A DNA stretch of 64,000 bases from Morella rubra (taxonomy: Eukaryota > Streptophyta > Magnoliopsida > Fagales > Myricaceae), in contig CM025853.1 in the NCBI GenBank assembly GCA_003952965.2, forward strand, positions 293,594-357,593, in the 5' to 3' direction. The position numbers were made by a program, and so were the translations under genes. Positions within the stretch are counted from its first letter, which is position 1. Every line of letters starts with the position of its first letter. Shown one piece after another: positions 1-12,171 of the stretch. A model generated the notes under the pieces. It was not told the DNA's origin and did no database searches. It was given only the letters and a program-made list of their open reading frames with translations.

Positions 1-1250
1 AAGGTTGGGGAATACTTGTGAATTTGAAAGTAAATTGCTATGTTTACTTAGTTAAGTTGGTTTATGCTAACTTTCAATTCACTAAGTCTGAGGATGCTGA
101 TAGTTATGTAAATGGAAAATTTTGGATTTATCTAGTTCCTCTTTGAATTCAATGGTAAATGCTCCTGATGCTGGGAAGAAATTCTTTGATGCCATGGGTG
201 GGTAGGTTTGTCTGAAGTTGATCCCCTTCATATTCTTAGGGTTGTTTTGGATAATCCAACCCTAGACGAGATTATTAGACCCACAGCAGTGATCTAAGCA
301 TTCCGAGACGAATTTTACATCATATGGTCTGTAACATTATTTTACCAAGGACGGGAAATTTGAGTACATAACATTCCTAGACTTATTTGTCATGTACTGC
401 TTGATTACCCATACTCCCATGAACCTTGGTCACCTTATGATAAATCATATGAAGGCTGCCACTGAGAAGAAGAACAAGGGCTGCCTTATGGAATGTTCTT
501 TACCCACATGTTTCACATTCTTGATATTGATTTAGGGGGTGAAGTACGGGAACCTCCCAAGGCATCCAAAGAGTATAATCAGAAAACTCTAAGGTTGATG
601 GGGTTCACACAAAATGATGAAGGTTTTTGGATAAAGAAAGCTGATGCAACCCCTCAAAAGAGAAGTCATAGGGGATCGGATTCTGATGCAAACAGCGAGG
701 ATGAGGAAGAAGATACCTTTACTAGAACTCCTTCCACTGCCACCAGAACTCCAAATGTCTCTAGAACTCCGAGAGAGCCATTCTCCCCTCCCCATTTCCT
801 TCTTTGCATATGGAGTCATCATCCCGAATACCCCCTTCCCACTCTCATGCGCCTCAATTTGAATCTCTTGAAGCTTCGTTTGGGGAGATAAAGGAGGAAC
901 AAAAGAAATTGGGTCAGCAGTTGGAGAAGTTGTCTCTTGACATGAAGACGGGCTTTGATGACATCAAGCAGTTGTTTGCTGCTCATGATGAGCGTTTCAA
1001 TCTTCTTGACAAGGATGTGAGGCTTCTCAAGCACCAAGTCAACAACAGTATCCATGTGGCCAGCGAGGTGATTCAAGCTACTGTGAATGATTTGAAATCA
1101 TCTGCTCAAGATGTAGTCAATGCCACCGAGCTTAGTCTGGATGTTGATCGAAATCTTCGTCCTCTTGTCATGAAATGGACCTATTGGTTCTCAACGACTT
1201 GGAGCAACTGGTTGAAGAAATTTGACGTCGATCATCCTCCTCCTCCCTGA
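1..1250 (+). pseudogene. SIRE-like copia env-like/Transposase_32-type tail region
   Basis: This is the coding remnant downstream of pol in a SIRE/Maximus-type copia element. Around 355-480 one frame reads a conserved stretch (GKFEYITFLDLF, then HTPMNLGHLM). From 481 another frame reads LPYGMFFTHMF, then the EYN.KTLRLMGF motif of the 'putative plant transposon protein' family. A Pro/Ser-rich acidic linker follows, then a coiled coil (about 860-1130, rich in Glu, Lys, Leu and Gln) in a third frame ending at the stop at 1248. The changes of frame near 480 and 790-805 make it a pseudogene. Its position directly upstream of a polypurine tract and LTR assigns it to the retroelement. The family assignment is from recognised motifs; the function of this tail in SIRE elements is not settled. 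Confidence 0.7.
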
Positions 1251-1861
1251 TCTCCTTGCCCTCACCCTTGACACCTCCCTTGCCTTCTTATTTTTTATGA
1301 TGCCAAAGGGGGAGAAAAAGTGCCTGTTTGTATGCTGATACCTTGCTCTAATTTGAGGACATTTCATTTAATTCTTATGTTGTTTTTTGTCCTCTTTTCA
1401 GTGTGTTTTTTTTGGAACCTTGAACAATTATTGGTTAGTTGTAATGATTATTCAGCATTTTATAAATTGACTTATTGTGATTATTCTATTATATTATGAA
1501 TGACCATATGTTTTGAAGTGAATGTGTTCTAAGGGAGTACTTGTGAAGATTTTGATAAGTGCTTGCACTTGATTATGCTTGCCTAAATCCTTCAGGTAGT
1601 TACTCTATCTTTTAACTCTTCGTGATATGAAGTCTTGTGATCTGGTTTGGAATTTGAAGTTTGGGAAGTTTGGAGAAAGGATATAGAAGTGTTGCTTTAA
1701 GTTTTGGAAAACCTCCTTTTACAAAGGAAACTCTTGCAAAATTTTTGTAAAATCTCAAAGTCCTTTTTGCTAAAAATATCATGAAAAACTCCTGCTTGTT
1801 CTCAGGGGGAGCTTTTCTATTTATTAGCAAATTGTCATTTTTAAATGGTTTTGTCATCATC

Positions 1862-1873
1862 AAAAAGGGGAGA
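1862..1873 (+). other. Polypurine tract of the copia element
   Basis: A purine run (aaaaaggggaga) lies immediately 5' of the TGTTAG start of the LTR. This is the expected position and composition for the plus-strand primer of an LTR retrotransposon on the plus strand. Confidence 0.75.
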
Positions 1874-1874
1874 T

Positions 1875-3229
1875 TGTTAGCCCAAGGTTGTTCTTACAAA
1901 CAATCCTTTTGATTTTGATGATAACAAAGTTTTCAAACTCGTTCAAGACTTTTAGATTTTACATTGAAATTTCTTTTCAAGAAAATTATATTTTTAGAGT
2001 ATCAAGGTTTCCTTATTTAAAATCTCTCCAAGCATACTTGATCATCATTACACTTGCTAATTGATCATCTTTTATATTGTAAGTATTTTTGAGATTTATT
2101 GAATTGGTAGTTGTTGTTAAAGAACAATTTTTTTCTGTTAAGTGTTAAGTGTCGACACATTGAACTACTACCGAGAGTTGTTTTCATTCAAATTTTTAAG
2201 TGTTGGAAGTGTCGACACATTGACCATAGTGTCGACACATTGAACTACTACCCGAGAGTTTGTTTTTCAGGTCATTCGAAATTTTTTTGACTAAGTGTTG
2301 GAAGTGTCGACACATTGGCCATAGTGTCGACACATTGAACTAACACCCGAGAGTTTTTTCAGGCCAATTTTAATGTGTCAGCACATACCATCAATGTGTC
2401 GACACATTGCGATTTTGCAGAAATCCTGGAGCGACGTCAACTCATCCAAAAGTCTTCAAATTGTCTCAAATGACCTCCAACGGCACTCAAACTTTACAAG
2501 AAGACCCTTGGTGCCCTAGGAGCTTTAAATAGAAGAAGATGGAGAGAGAAAAAGGTGGAAGTGTGCGCTATTAACTCTTGCCCTAATTTCTAGAGAGAGA
2601 AAAAGCTTTGAAGAAGAAAGAAGCTCCACCAACCAAGAAAGCTCGTACTCCCACCTGCAAATACTATTGCTTTCTTTGTGAATCTTGTCTCTTTGCACAC
2701 CTCAGTACTTCATACTTGTTTATTCAGCTTAAAGAGCCTTTACTAAGATTCCCTTTGTACCCATTCTTGAAAAACACGTGAGTGTTTGGGAAAACACTTG
2801 TCCTACTTGTTGGGTAGAAGAAATCCTCTAGGTTGTGAGGATTTGTGAGAGTGAGTTAAAGTGTAAGCTCGAAAAACACTTTGTAAAGGTTCCTTAGCAC
2901 CCGAGAAGCTAAGGTGTACTTACTATTTGGAAGATAGTGAAGAAAGCCCAAGGAAGTCAATAGCCTTGGGGTGGACGTAGGCAAGTGTTGGCCGAACCAC
3001 CTAAAAGTCACGGTGTCATCTCTCTACCCTTATCTCTATTTATTGTTGATATCTATTTGTTGTGCTTGTTTATCTATTCCTTTTATTCTTCATTATAGTC
3101 CTTGATTTTATAGATCTACTCTCTTGCTCTTTAGAAAGGGGTCTCTGCATATTCGGTTTTATAAGAAAAAGATAAAAGTTTTTTTTAAAACCCAATTCAC
3201 CCCCTTTTTGGGTTGTTTTTGCCCTTTCA
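1875..3229 (+). repeat. 3' LTR of SIRE-like copia retrotransposon
   Basis: About 1355 bp, starting TGTTAGCCCAAGG and ending ...CCCTTTCA, so it has the TG...CA ends. It follows a polypurine tract and ends with the 'cccaattcacccc...gggttg' signature common to SIRE-like LTR ends. A cluster of 'gtgtcgacacattg' repeats lies at 2150-2410. The 5' LTR is outside the window, so the target-site duplication cannot be verified; the candidate 5 bases after the LTR are gtttc (3230-3234). The sequence after 3229 is CACTA transposase, which shows a nested insertion. Confidence 0.8.
2148..2410 (+). repeat. gtcgacacattg repeat cluster inside the LTR
   Basis: At least six copies of a palindrome-containing motif (tgtcgacac followed by attg) occur in about 260 bp, partly arranged as two larger units that each end in 'cccgagag'. 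The motif contains the SalI-type palindrome gtcgac. Its place within the U3 side of the LTR suggests promoter or enhancer repeats, but that is inference. Confidence 0.7.
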
Positions 3230-3235
3230 GTTTCA

Positions 3236-3880
3236 AATCTTATGTTCGCAATACAGCCGCACCTGAAGGCTCTATTTGCTGAAGGATACATAGCAGATGA
3301 ATGCCTAACTTTTTGTTTAAGATATTTAGAATCAGTTCCTACGATCTTTTATAGATCCCAAGAAATGTAGAAGACACAACGGGAGGAATCTCTTACATTC
3401 GTCTTGATACAAAGGAATGCATGCATGCTCATCGATATGTCCTTTTAATTGCGATGAGTTAATCCAAATTTGCATGTAAGAGATGTTAGACATATAACTC
3501 TTTCATTAAGAATGTTTATGCTCATGTAGAATTAAGTTCTTAGTTCTATTGTCCATGCAGATGCATAAGGATCGATTGAAGGCAAGAAACCGTAGGACTC
3601 GACCCACAGATTATGTCATCGATAAGATGCATAGGGATGAATTTTGTGGCTGGTTTCGAGACTATGTATGTGTTATGTTTAAAATGTTTTTCATTGCTTG
3701 GTTCCTCAACTTATAAATAGTGTTAATGTTGAGTTGATTTCCGAATTAAAACAGATTCAAAATATGGACGATGAAAAGAGGCGTGACCTTCCAAATAGGG
3801 TTCGATGGCTTGCTAAAGGTCCAAACCCCGAAGCTAGATCATTCAGGCAAAAGATATGAAATGGGCAGAACAACTCAAAA
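3236..3880 (+). pseudogene. CACTA TNP2-like transposase, DUF4218 end
   Basis: Translation shows YVRNTAAPEGSI, then (after a one-base slip) AEGYIADECLTF.LRYLES, the diagnostic DUF4218 block of CACTA TNP2 proteins. A further exon at about 3560-3670 reads HKDRLKARNRRTRPTDYVID followed by HRDEFCGWF, and another at 3755-3850 reads LPNRVRWLAKGPNPEA. The N-terminal Transposase_21 domain is missing because of the retroelement insertion. Frameshifts and stops show that it is no longer functional. Confidence 0.75.
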
Positions 3881-3924
3881 TAGTGGAGTTTGTGTGACTG
3901 TTGAAGGGGTACCACATATTACGG

Positions 3925-4381
3925 GCGAATAAATCGTATCATTGAGTTAAACTATTTTGATGAGGAATGTTTTGTACTATTCAAATGTGATTGGATTGAC
4001 ACAACTATTGGTAGGGGATATAAAGTTGATGAGTTCGGATTTGAGCTTGTTAACTTTTCACGTTTAGTGCATACTGGAGAGTGATTAAGTGATGATCCAT
4101 TCATCTTGGCATCACAAGCATCTCAAGTATACTACGTATCTGATGAAAGACATCCAAATTGGGAAGTAGTTGTCAAGACCAAACCAAGAGATGTGTTTGA
4201 TGTTGGTAATGGCCATGAGATTTTTGATGACGAGGTGGATGACTATTGTGAAAATGAACCTTACAATTTCAACATTGAGCAAGTCCTGAGGATGAACATG
4301 ATGATTTTGACGTGGTTTAGAAATGATGTGGAAGGAACAACAGTAGATATACCTCAGGACGTACCTATGGTATGTGACTAA
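3925..4381 (+). pseudogene. CACTA TNP2-like transposase, DUF4216 domain
   Basis: Shows LNYFDECFVLFKCDWID, then GYKVDEFGFELVNFSRL, then DPFILASQASQVYYVSDE. This is the DUF4216 C-terminal domain that follows DUF4218 in CACTA transposases. A stop near 4083 splits the domain. The longest open stretch begins at 4106 and ends at 4381. It is collinear with 3236-3880 and with the homologous block at 43481-43897 in the second CACTA element. Confidence 0.75.
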
Positions 4382-4507
4382 TTTCACGATGATGTATATA
4401 TGATATATAATTTGTAGATTGATATTTCCAATGTTAATTAATATTGATATCTGATTATGCAACGAAGCAATGCAATATTAATAACTACAGTTTATTGTGT
4501 AGGTACA

Positions 4508-7500
4508 ATGACGAGGAAGAGGTTCAGGACGATTCAGTCTACGAATATAGGCTCATCTTCATCACAACCACCTACGTCGCCTATAGCCTCATCTTCACAT
4601 CAAGCTACGCCGCCTATAGACGCTGTTTCACAAGTAGCTCCTTCAACACTATAGGAATATCATTAGAACAACCTACGGTACCATCGCCTTCATCAGAACA
4701 ACCTACGGTACCATCACCTTCGAACGATGACGAAACGCATGGTATGTTAAAAACCACAATAGTGCTACTTTTACTTGTAAATTAGTGGTTTTAATTTCAC
4801 TTCTTAAACGTGCAGAAGATGCTCGAGTTCGTAAAGCACGCGGTGCTACGCGCATGGCTGAGGTGTGGAATTTAGAAGAAAGGAACTGATACCCACACAG
4901 TTTAATGACATGGGTCAGCCTGTAGGTGTTGAAGGAGGCGTTTTTGGCCAATTCACGGGTTCGTTGCCCGTGTAAGCAATCTAATTCCTTTAGATGTAAC
5001 AAATTGGCGTAGAGTCCCTATGGCGGCAAAGGAGGATTGCTGGAATATCATGACGGTATACCTAATTTTATTCATAGTACTTGAAATGCGCTTATATAAG
5101 TTTAATAATTGACGCACCTAACTCTTAAGTATATTTTGCAGAAGCGATTTGTTATCCCCGAGGGTCCAATGGGGGATGTCGTCAAACGACGCTTCTTCAA
5201 AGACTTGGGAGAAAAGTGGAGAAACCATAAATGTGCTTTGAAGGAGAGACATTTCGATGAGGCCAGGACACCTCAAGAGGTGAAAAGTCGAGCTCCATCG
5301 AACGTTAATTTGGACAATTTTACAATCTAGTTGATTTTTGGTTCTCTGCTACAGGACGGGTAGGAGCTTATTTCTTTGTATTCTGGATATTATGTATAGA
5401 ATTAAATTATTAATTTCCAATGTCTTGGTATTCATGTAGGATCGTAGTCAAAGGGGCAAACAAAGTCGTTCACTCCAAACATCCCTGCACACTGGAGGAT
5501 CTCGAAGCTTTGCACGTCATGCTTACGAGATGGTACGTAGGATTTACTTCATTTGTTTACTGGTATAGTTGTTATTATCAGGATTCATATATAGTAGTTA
5601 AAAATCATTCTATATGGTGTTTGTGATGTAGGAAAAAGAGAAACAGGTTGCTATTGATCGAGCAGTATTGTACAAAGCTGTGCATTCACGTTCTGATGGG
5701 ACTCCAATGAATGCTGATGCAGCAGAGAAAATAGTATGTTACTATTACATCAATTTCACTTTGAATCAACAAATTTTAATTGATAATTTAACTGTATGTT
5801 CTATTCTTTCAGCGGCAAATTGAGGAGATTTTATGCAATGAGTCAGCAACCTCACAACCCTCGAGGCAATCTCGAACGGAAGGCACAATCAATTGGTCAC
5901 CTTCTGACGCATATGCACAAGTTCTCGGTCCAGAACGACATGGTCGCATTCGCGGCGTTGGACTGGGACCCACTCCTTCATCCAACTCTACCAACACGTG
6001 CATAATCTTGAATCAATCAGGCTTTAGTGTAGAGCAGCTGTTGGACAAGCAAAATCAGATGCAGAATAAAATTGATTCTCTTGAATCTACAACTCAATCT
6101 CTTCAATCTACAATTCAATCTCTGCAATCTACAATGCAATCCTTTGTGCAAGCCCTGGCAGTAATTTATTGCTTTACCCTCACAAAATCAGTATTGATTC
6201 TATTTATGTATTATCCTAGTTAATTGTCTGTTTTACTTTTGTAGGTAAACCGTGATGCACAAAATGTGGCCCATCCCGAACAAGTTCCATCAATTCCTCG
6301 ATCAGCTCATGCAAGCACGAATGATCTAGGAGCAACGCTTGATGGTAAGATACTTTTGTCCTTAAGTGTGTACTAGTTTCTTCTGTGTGATCCAAATACT
6401 ATCCAGGCATTAATAATTTGAGGTGAATTGCAATGGGATTTTTCAATGAATTTGAATTGCATTCTGGTAATGCTTCAAACGGCCAAATATTTACAGAATT
6501 AAGAATTAACAAGAAATTAATCAATTAGTGGTCACCCAACACAGTAGATATAACTTTTCTCTATGCAGCACAGGCAAATCATAAAAGATTTGATATAACT
6601 TGACAATACGTCCAGAAGGCTTTAGTTACAACCCTTAGAATCATAGGATTTTGGTATATACTGAGGAGAGAACCGAAAGAAAAAAGGAAAGAAATCATCA
6701 GTAGATAGGTAATCCTATAAGCAAAGAAAAAAATAAATATAGCACTTCTTCTTTCTTTCCTTTTCAACCTTAAAATAATAAGTAGAAGCCCAAGATGTAG
6801 GAGGGGCGTGGACTTGATGCAGAGAGCCAATAATCTTCCCTACCCTAAAGCAGTTGCACCCCGGCAAAATTATAAATAACTTTGCTTCCATCCCACGCCT
6901 TTCAAAGCTTCCCCTCTATATTTTTCACAAAGAATGTCTCGCTAAGTGCTGCAAGAGAATTTTAATGATGTCAGAGCTCCATTCACACATCTCTGGCCAC
7001 AAATACTGTAACAAGTAATGCCTAGATAGAATTTGGATCTTTGTGAGGATGTAAATATGATCGTGTTTGTATTTATTTATTGTTATCCTTAAAATGCCTT
7101 GAGTCAAACCAAAAAACATGCAGGAAGTCTTATTAAAATTTTCTGTAATCTGCAATTACTGTGGACAAGCATTATTAACACGACAATATTTACATCCACA
7201 AGTGCCGGATTATAATGTCTTGTTGGCTATTAGATTCCGGAAGAGATTTCGTGATAGTCCTTGCAAAATTGTGTCTCCTCCACAAGGCGAAAATCTTATA
7301 TTTAGGGATTACATTAAGGCGTTTATCAAAGATAGTATGTGCATTACTTAGATTATTGTTTGAATAAAGGCATGGTGATCTATTTCAGAGGATACAATTA
7401 CCAAGTTTGTATATTTCCTCCATCTTGACCTACTTAGGTACTTTTAATCTCGATCATCTATATATGTTCACTCTCATTAGGATCTCTGTCTGGCATCTTT

Positions 7501-8155
7501 TTGCTTGAAGATTCGAATCACAAATTGTTCTACCTACACACATGCACATTCATGGACATACTTATGAACCTGTGTATAACTGTGTGCATCTATGTGCATA
7601 ATCAATTCTTAAGTAGGTCTCTCTGAAATTCATGACAAGAAATACTTGTCAGTTGTGACCTTGCTAGATGGTGGCAAAGTATTCTAGGCATTGAAAACTG
7701 CATTCTAGAATTAATATCCTCGAATGTTTTGCGTGTGTTTTTTTTTCCCTGTGAGAAAAGTGATTACACCAATTTCCTGAGCCGGCTTTGGTAAAACGTT
7801 GGGAAGTCATCTCCTATTTCAGAAAGGACACTCAACCTTTTGTGTTATTTTGTATTTTATTCTGATGCTCTATAATATTCTCATATATGATCAAGAAATG
7901 GAGTACTTATACATTGGGGAAAATTGGAAAAAAAAAATATGTTAGTCCTTCACTGTGTAACAGTTGATGGTAAGATTACTTTTGTCCTCCAATGTGTACT
8001 AAGCTCTTGTGTTTGTATTAATTAATTTTCCTTTATCTTTGTTCAAAATATTACTGTTTGTTAATTTTCCAATATTGCAATTGCAGCCAATGTTGGTGCT
8101 GGAGCTGGTGCTGGTGAAGACAGTGCAGACAGTGCAAGAGCTGCTAAGGATTAAA
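4508..8155 (+). pseudogene. CACTA TNPA-like protein (Transposase_24 family), multi-exon
   Basis: Exons can be followed as: MTRKRFRTIQ start at 4508 with a Ser/Pro/Thr-rich N-terminus; about 4817-5050 (VTNWRRVPMAAKEDCW); 5142-5330 (KRFVIPEGPMGDVVKRRFF, then LGEKWRNHK); 5440-5530; 5632-5735; 5812-6005 (EEILCNES...SPSDAYAQVLGPERHGR); a coiled coil at 6010-6165 built of SLQST repeats; 6245-6343; and a final Gly/Ala-rich exon at 8088-8155. The order and the WR..P...KE..W motif match the plant Transposase_24 / TNPA group, thought to bind subterminal repeats. Several frames are broken between 4620 and 5010. A stretch without coding signal (6345-8085) separates the last two exons. Confidence 0.65.
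6345..8085. other. Long AT-rich intron-like stretch in the TNPA-like gene
   Basis: No convincing coding sequence. It separates the exon ending near 6343 from the last exon at 8088 and may hold a smaller insertion. I see no clear terminal repeats. Confidence 0.4.
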
Positions 8156-8389
8156 GTAATAGTTATTTGTTGTTAAATGTCTCTTTTTTTTCCTTTTTTT
8201 CTAGGCGATTGACAAATCATGTCATTACTTGTTACTTCTTGGACTACTTACAAACTTTTAGTTTATTATTTGTAAGACGTGGATATTTAGTCAATATGTA
8301 ATAGATTTTGTTTTATTACACATCTGCTAATCTTTTTACATCAATTGCCTTAAAATTTGCATTGCAGGGGAGAGGCAAAAAAAAAAGAA

Positions 8390-8892
8390 AAAATGTTTTT
8401 GGCGGCGGTCAGAAACGCCACTATAGATATTCAAAGGCAAGATGGCGATCGAGCTATAGCAGCGTGTCAAAAGCGCTGCCGATATGCTCTATAGCGCGTT
8501 TAACAAAACGCTGCTAAGTTATTTTAGCGGCGTTTATGAAACGCTAGCGAAAAATGATGTAGCGGCGCTTTATAAAACGCTAAAGGGTCTATAGCAGCGT
8601 TTCTTAAACGCTGGAAAATATATTGCGCGGCTTTCACAGAAACGCTGCCAAAAAATACAAAAAAAGGGCCTCGTGTCAGTAACAGCGGTCATAACCGCTG
8701 CTATGTGACCGCCGCTATAGGTCTCCCTTTGCACCCGTGTTTTCTGTAACGCTGCCATAACCGTATGCCGACACATATTCAGCAGCATGCCCTAACGCCG
8801 CTATAAAAAACACCGCTAACATTATTGCAGCGTTTATTTAGTACTTAAAGGTGTTTTTTGACCGCTGGTGTAAGTTGTTTTTTTTTGTAGTG
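8390..8892 (+). repeat. Subterminal repeats and 3' terminus of the first CACTA element
   Basis: About 480 bp with many direct and inverted copies of a core like agcggcgttt/aaacgctgc(c/t), followed by a T-run and GTAGTG. Dense short GC-rich repeats near the ends are typical TNPA binding arrays of CACTA elements. The T-run plus GTAGTG is the inverted CACTA terminus. Confidence 0.8.
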
Positions 8893-9099
8893 GTCTAACA
8901 ACCACCTTGTCATTCTCCATATAGGTTTCACAAACTTCAATTTCATCAAAGCTTTAGAGTTTTGAACAATCAAATCTTTTTGATCAAATTTAATTTTTTT
9001 TAATCAATCATGATTAAACAGAATATGAAAATTTGGCTATAATCAATTGACTAATATTATCTCGTAATAGATCACATAAATCATTTTGAAAATCCGTTT

Positions 9100-9700
9100 T
9101 AGATCCTATTAATACCTAGAGGAAGGGTGAATGAGTGTTACCCTTCTATTTTAAAAACTATAACAATTTTAGAAAATGTCCTAAAATCGTCTTGTCTAGA
9201 TTTAAATAAATATTAAATCAATCAACAAAATAAGAAGCAAAAATTAACTCAAACATCAATCACACGAGAAAACACAAGTATTTTGTTGACAAAGTGAAAA
9301 ACCTTTGAAGTACCTTTCAAAGGAAAAATCACTTCGGAATAGTAGCCACCAAAAATTCAATAAGTAAAACCAAACAACGGTGATCCAGACACAAGCAACC
9401 TCCAGTTGCTTGGCACTGACTACACTAATGCAATAATCTAAGTAATTTAACTTAGAACCACTCTCTGCAGTTAGCGCTCAACCCTCCGAGGTTCTTCTTA
9501 TAAATACTTCAAGAATGACATTGTTCTTCAACACTAGGAACTCCTTCAGCACTCTTAAGCTTCAGCACTCTTAAGGCTTCAAACAGGAAGGTTGGTCTTC
9601 TAGACCGAACCACCTATGTATCTTTGTCTCTCCTTATTCTTTCACCTCTCCTCTCCACATTATGTTTCAATGATGTATTTCCATTATCTTTTCTTCACTT
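9100..9700 (-). mobile_element. Probable LTR-retroelement fragment (antisense)
   Basis: Read in reverse, the segment contains 'cattcacccttcctctaggtat' style sequence, like the end of copia LTRs, and on the plus strand an anti-sense-looking stretch with 'gaccgaaccacc'. No coding domains and no clean ends are visible, so this is a tentative call. Confidence 0.3.
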
Positions 9701-9754
9701 ATTCCTAAGAAAAGAAAAAATATTAGAAATTAGACCAAGCCAACATTACTATCA

Positions 9755-10335
9755 TCGTACTTTGACATTACGAGGTGGATAGGTATCTCATTTTGGGAAT
9801 CTTTGATTGTTAATGAAGTCCTTTCGCCAATCATTATTTGTTAACAAAATCTTAGTCCCTTACTATTAATTGACTCAGTATGGTATAGCAATAATAGGGC
9901 TAATTAATGAATAAATTTCATACCATAAGTTGACATTACGAGGTTTAGGGAATCTTTTCTGGCCAATCTTTACTAGTTCACGAAGTCTCCGTCCCTTACT
10001 ATATATATTTGACATCAGTATGCTATAGAAAATATAATAGGGCTCTATATATATTATCCCATGTGATCATTCTATCCACTAATGTTGTCTTTACATATTT
10101 AATTGGCTTATCCCAGATCTAATGATCTGCAAAGAGAGATGGGAGCTCACGTGGCATTTCTAATTACAAGTTATTAATTACGGACATACGTTAGCTAGAT
10201 CGAGCACATGCAATTGAAGATTGGATTCAAGTTTTGAACCCAACAACCTCAAATTTGTCTTAAGTGCGTGTCTAATTTCTGCAATCAAGATACTAATTAT
10301 TCAATTATTCTAAATAAGACATATGAACTGTGCCA
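9755..10335 (+). repeat. Orphan copy of chitinase upstream sequence
   Basis: Shares collinear blocks with 17990-18335, the region upstream of the chitinase-like gene at 18734. These are the 'tgacattacgaggt...gggaatctttt..ggccaatctt' block, the 'tatgctatagcaataatagggct' block, the 'agatgggagctcacgtggcat' block and the 'aacctcaaatttgtctta' block. No chitinase coding sequence follows. Confidence 0.6.
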
Positions 10336-10442
10336 TTGTGCAATGGAATGCTTGATTATAAACTATTAGGAAGAACATCTCTCTTATTAAAAAGAAAAAA
10401 AGAAACAAGGATTAGGATTCTGATGGAGCCAGCCAACCAACT

Positions 10443-11244
10443 CAAAGTTGTCCACTAGTTAATAGTCTACGATCCATTATAAATAATTATGACTCTATCT
10501 AACTTATAGCAATACATAGGTTCAAGACACTTTGACATTGTGAGGTGCTTTGAATATTCTTTCTTCACCAATCTTTATTGAATTAATGAAATAATATATT
10601 TGGATTTCCAAGTGTATCACAGATCGATTAAGCCCCATTAATTAACCATGTCATGTTTAATGTGATTTGTAGTACTACATTTCAGATCCAAATTAGCTTT
10701 CGCTTAATACGTACCAGTGAAACTCTTTACATATGCTCAATAAAAATGGCTAGCCCTTCATGATATATATATAAGGGTTAGAGGCATTTTTCATCTCTAG
10801 GTTTTGCATTATTTTTAAAAATAGTCCCGTGTTTTTAATAAGATCACCATAAGTCTTTGGGTTTTTCCGTTTTGTCAAGAAAAGTCATTATGTTATTCTT
10901 TAAGTCTAGTCTCCCAACGGTGAACACGTCTCTAACAATTAAGTTCCGACACATGTACACTTTTCCAATCAGGTTGCGACATGTGGTTGTTGTTCTGGGT
11001 CTAGCCTGTTATGTGAATGTACTTAAGGCTAACAGAAGGAGATAGAAGGACGGTTTTAATAAAATCAAAAAATTCTGGAATTGTTGGTTACTAAAGTGAA
11101 AATCCAATAACTGAATTTTAAAAAGATATAAAAGCCAGGAATTAAAAAAGTCTTTAACCCTATATATAATTAGAGCGACCAATTTGAACTATTTCTTTTA
11201 ACGCTATGAAATACAACAAAACTATTCTTATTCCAAGAAGCTAG
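10443..11244 (+). repeat. 800 bp direct repeat, copy 1
   Basis: Nearly collinear with 13499-14296, from 'aaagttgtccactagttaatagtcta' to 'ttattccaagaagctag'. The first part (to about 10620) also matches 57245-57430 upstream of the chitinase gene at 59321. The copy contains an internal MITE at 10763-11168. Confidence 0.75.
10763..11168. mobile_element. MITE with ATATAAGGGTTA ends, copy 1
   Basis: Left end tatataagggttagaggc and right end gtctttaaccctatatata are inverted repeats of each other, and AT dinucleotides flank both. The size is about 400 bp with no coding capacity. A second copy is at 13813-14218 inside the paired repeat, so insertion preceded the duplication. Confidence 0.6.
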
Positions 11245-11854
11245 CACTACAACAAATTTTAGTTTTTGGGACGGAATTTGTCTACCACGCCACGTGTCTC
11301 AATAAGTCAGTTACAAAAGATTTTTTGGAATGGAAAATATTTTTTGTCCCAAAAAGTACTATTATAAATATATATATATATAAGGTATTATATATTACAT
11401 ATATAACATGTATAAGGTACTATTACGTAATATGTGTAAGTTACTATATATTAAATAATATGTTCAAGGTACTATATATAATATGTATAAGGTACTATTA
11501 CATAATATGTATAAGATACTATTATATAATATTTGATTTTGATTAATTTTATTCCTTTTTTATTTTTAATTCATTTTATAATTTTATTTGATTTATAGTT
11601 TGCACCATTCTAACGGTTACATAATGCCGTCCATTCTAACAATTACATTAACACTCTAGCGGTTAATTTTTGCCACTTAATTTTTTATTTTCATTAAAAA
11701 AAACCATTCAAACAGTATTTAAAAGCTTTCGAAGGCATAGTGATAAGGGTTTGAACGGTAAATGATAAGCGTTTGAATGGCTTTTTTTTAGACGCAACAA
11801 TATTTTTTCCCAAAACATTCATATCCGTTCTAAAGGTCATGTTAGAATGAAGAG

Positions 11855-12170
11855 GGGAGAGAAATAGTAACAAGAGACACGAGATTTTTAAGTGGTTCGG
11901 TCTAGAATACCTACTTCCACTATAAAAGCCCTCTATAGCTGTATTTTGTATTATAAGTGCATACAGATTAAAAGTTGAAGGTCTCTATATATAAAGCCAA
12001 TACAAAGCATAATAGAAAAATATTCCTACATTTAAATTTGAATCTCTACATTCAAAACTTGAATATCTGAGATTTGATAACGATATCATATTTAAACTTG
12101 ATATCGTGATAATAATAATTTCATATAAAATCTTGTAGATTTGAATGATATTATTTCTAATATAAATGAT
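11855..12170. mobile_element. Small LTR-retroelement scrap
   Basis: Contains 'acacgagatttttaagtggttcggtc', a sequence style widespread in plant LTR elements, followed by AT-rich sequence. It separates the first GGGACG body from the orphan chitinase-upstream block. Confidence 0.3.
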
Positions 12171-12171
12171 T

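Larger units (their letters stand above)
3230..8892 (+). mobile_element. 3' portion of a CACTA (En/Spm) DNA transposon
   Basis: It contains, in order, remnants of DUF4218, DUF4216 and a TNPA-like Transposase_24 gene, all on the plus strand, then subterminal GC-rich repeats (8395-8870), and ends in TTTTTTTGTAGTG, the reverse complement of a CACTACAAAAAAA terminus. The 5' part is cut off by the SIRE-like insertion and lies beyond the left edge. The terminal three bases that would form the target-site duplication (8893-8895, gtc) cannot be checked against the 5' flank. Confidence 0.8.

Noticed and set aside
1..1250. Viral envelope gene
   Set aside because: The env-like label for SIRE tails is historical. 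No signal peptide or membrane segment is visible here, and the motif fits the plant transposon protein family.
4112..4462. 116-codon minus-strand open frame
   Set aside because: It is the shadow of the DUF4216 coding sequence on the plus strand.
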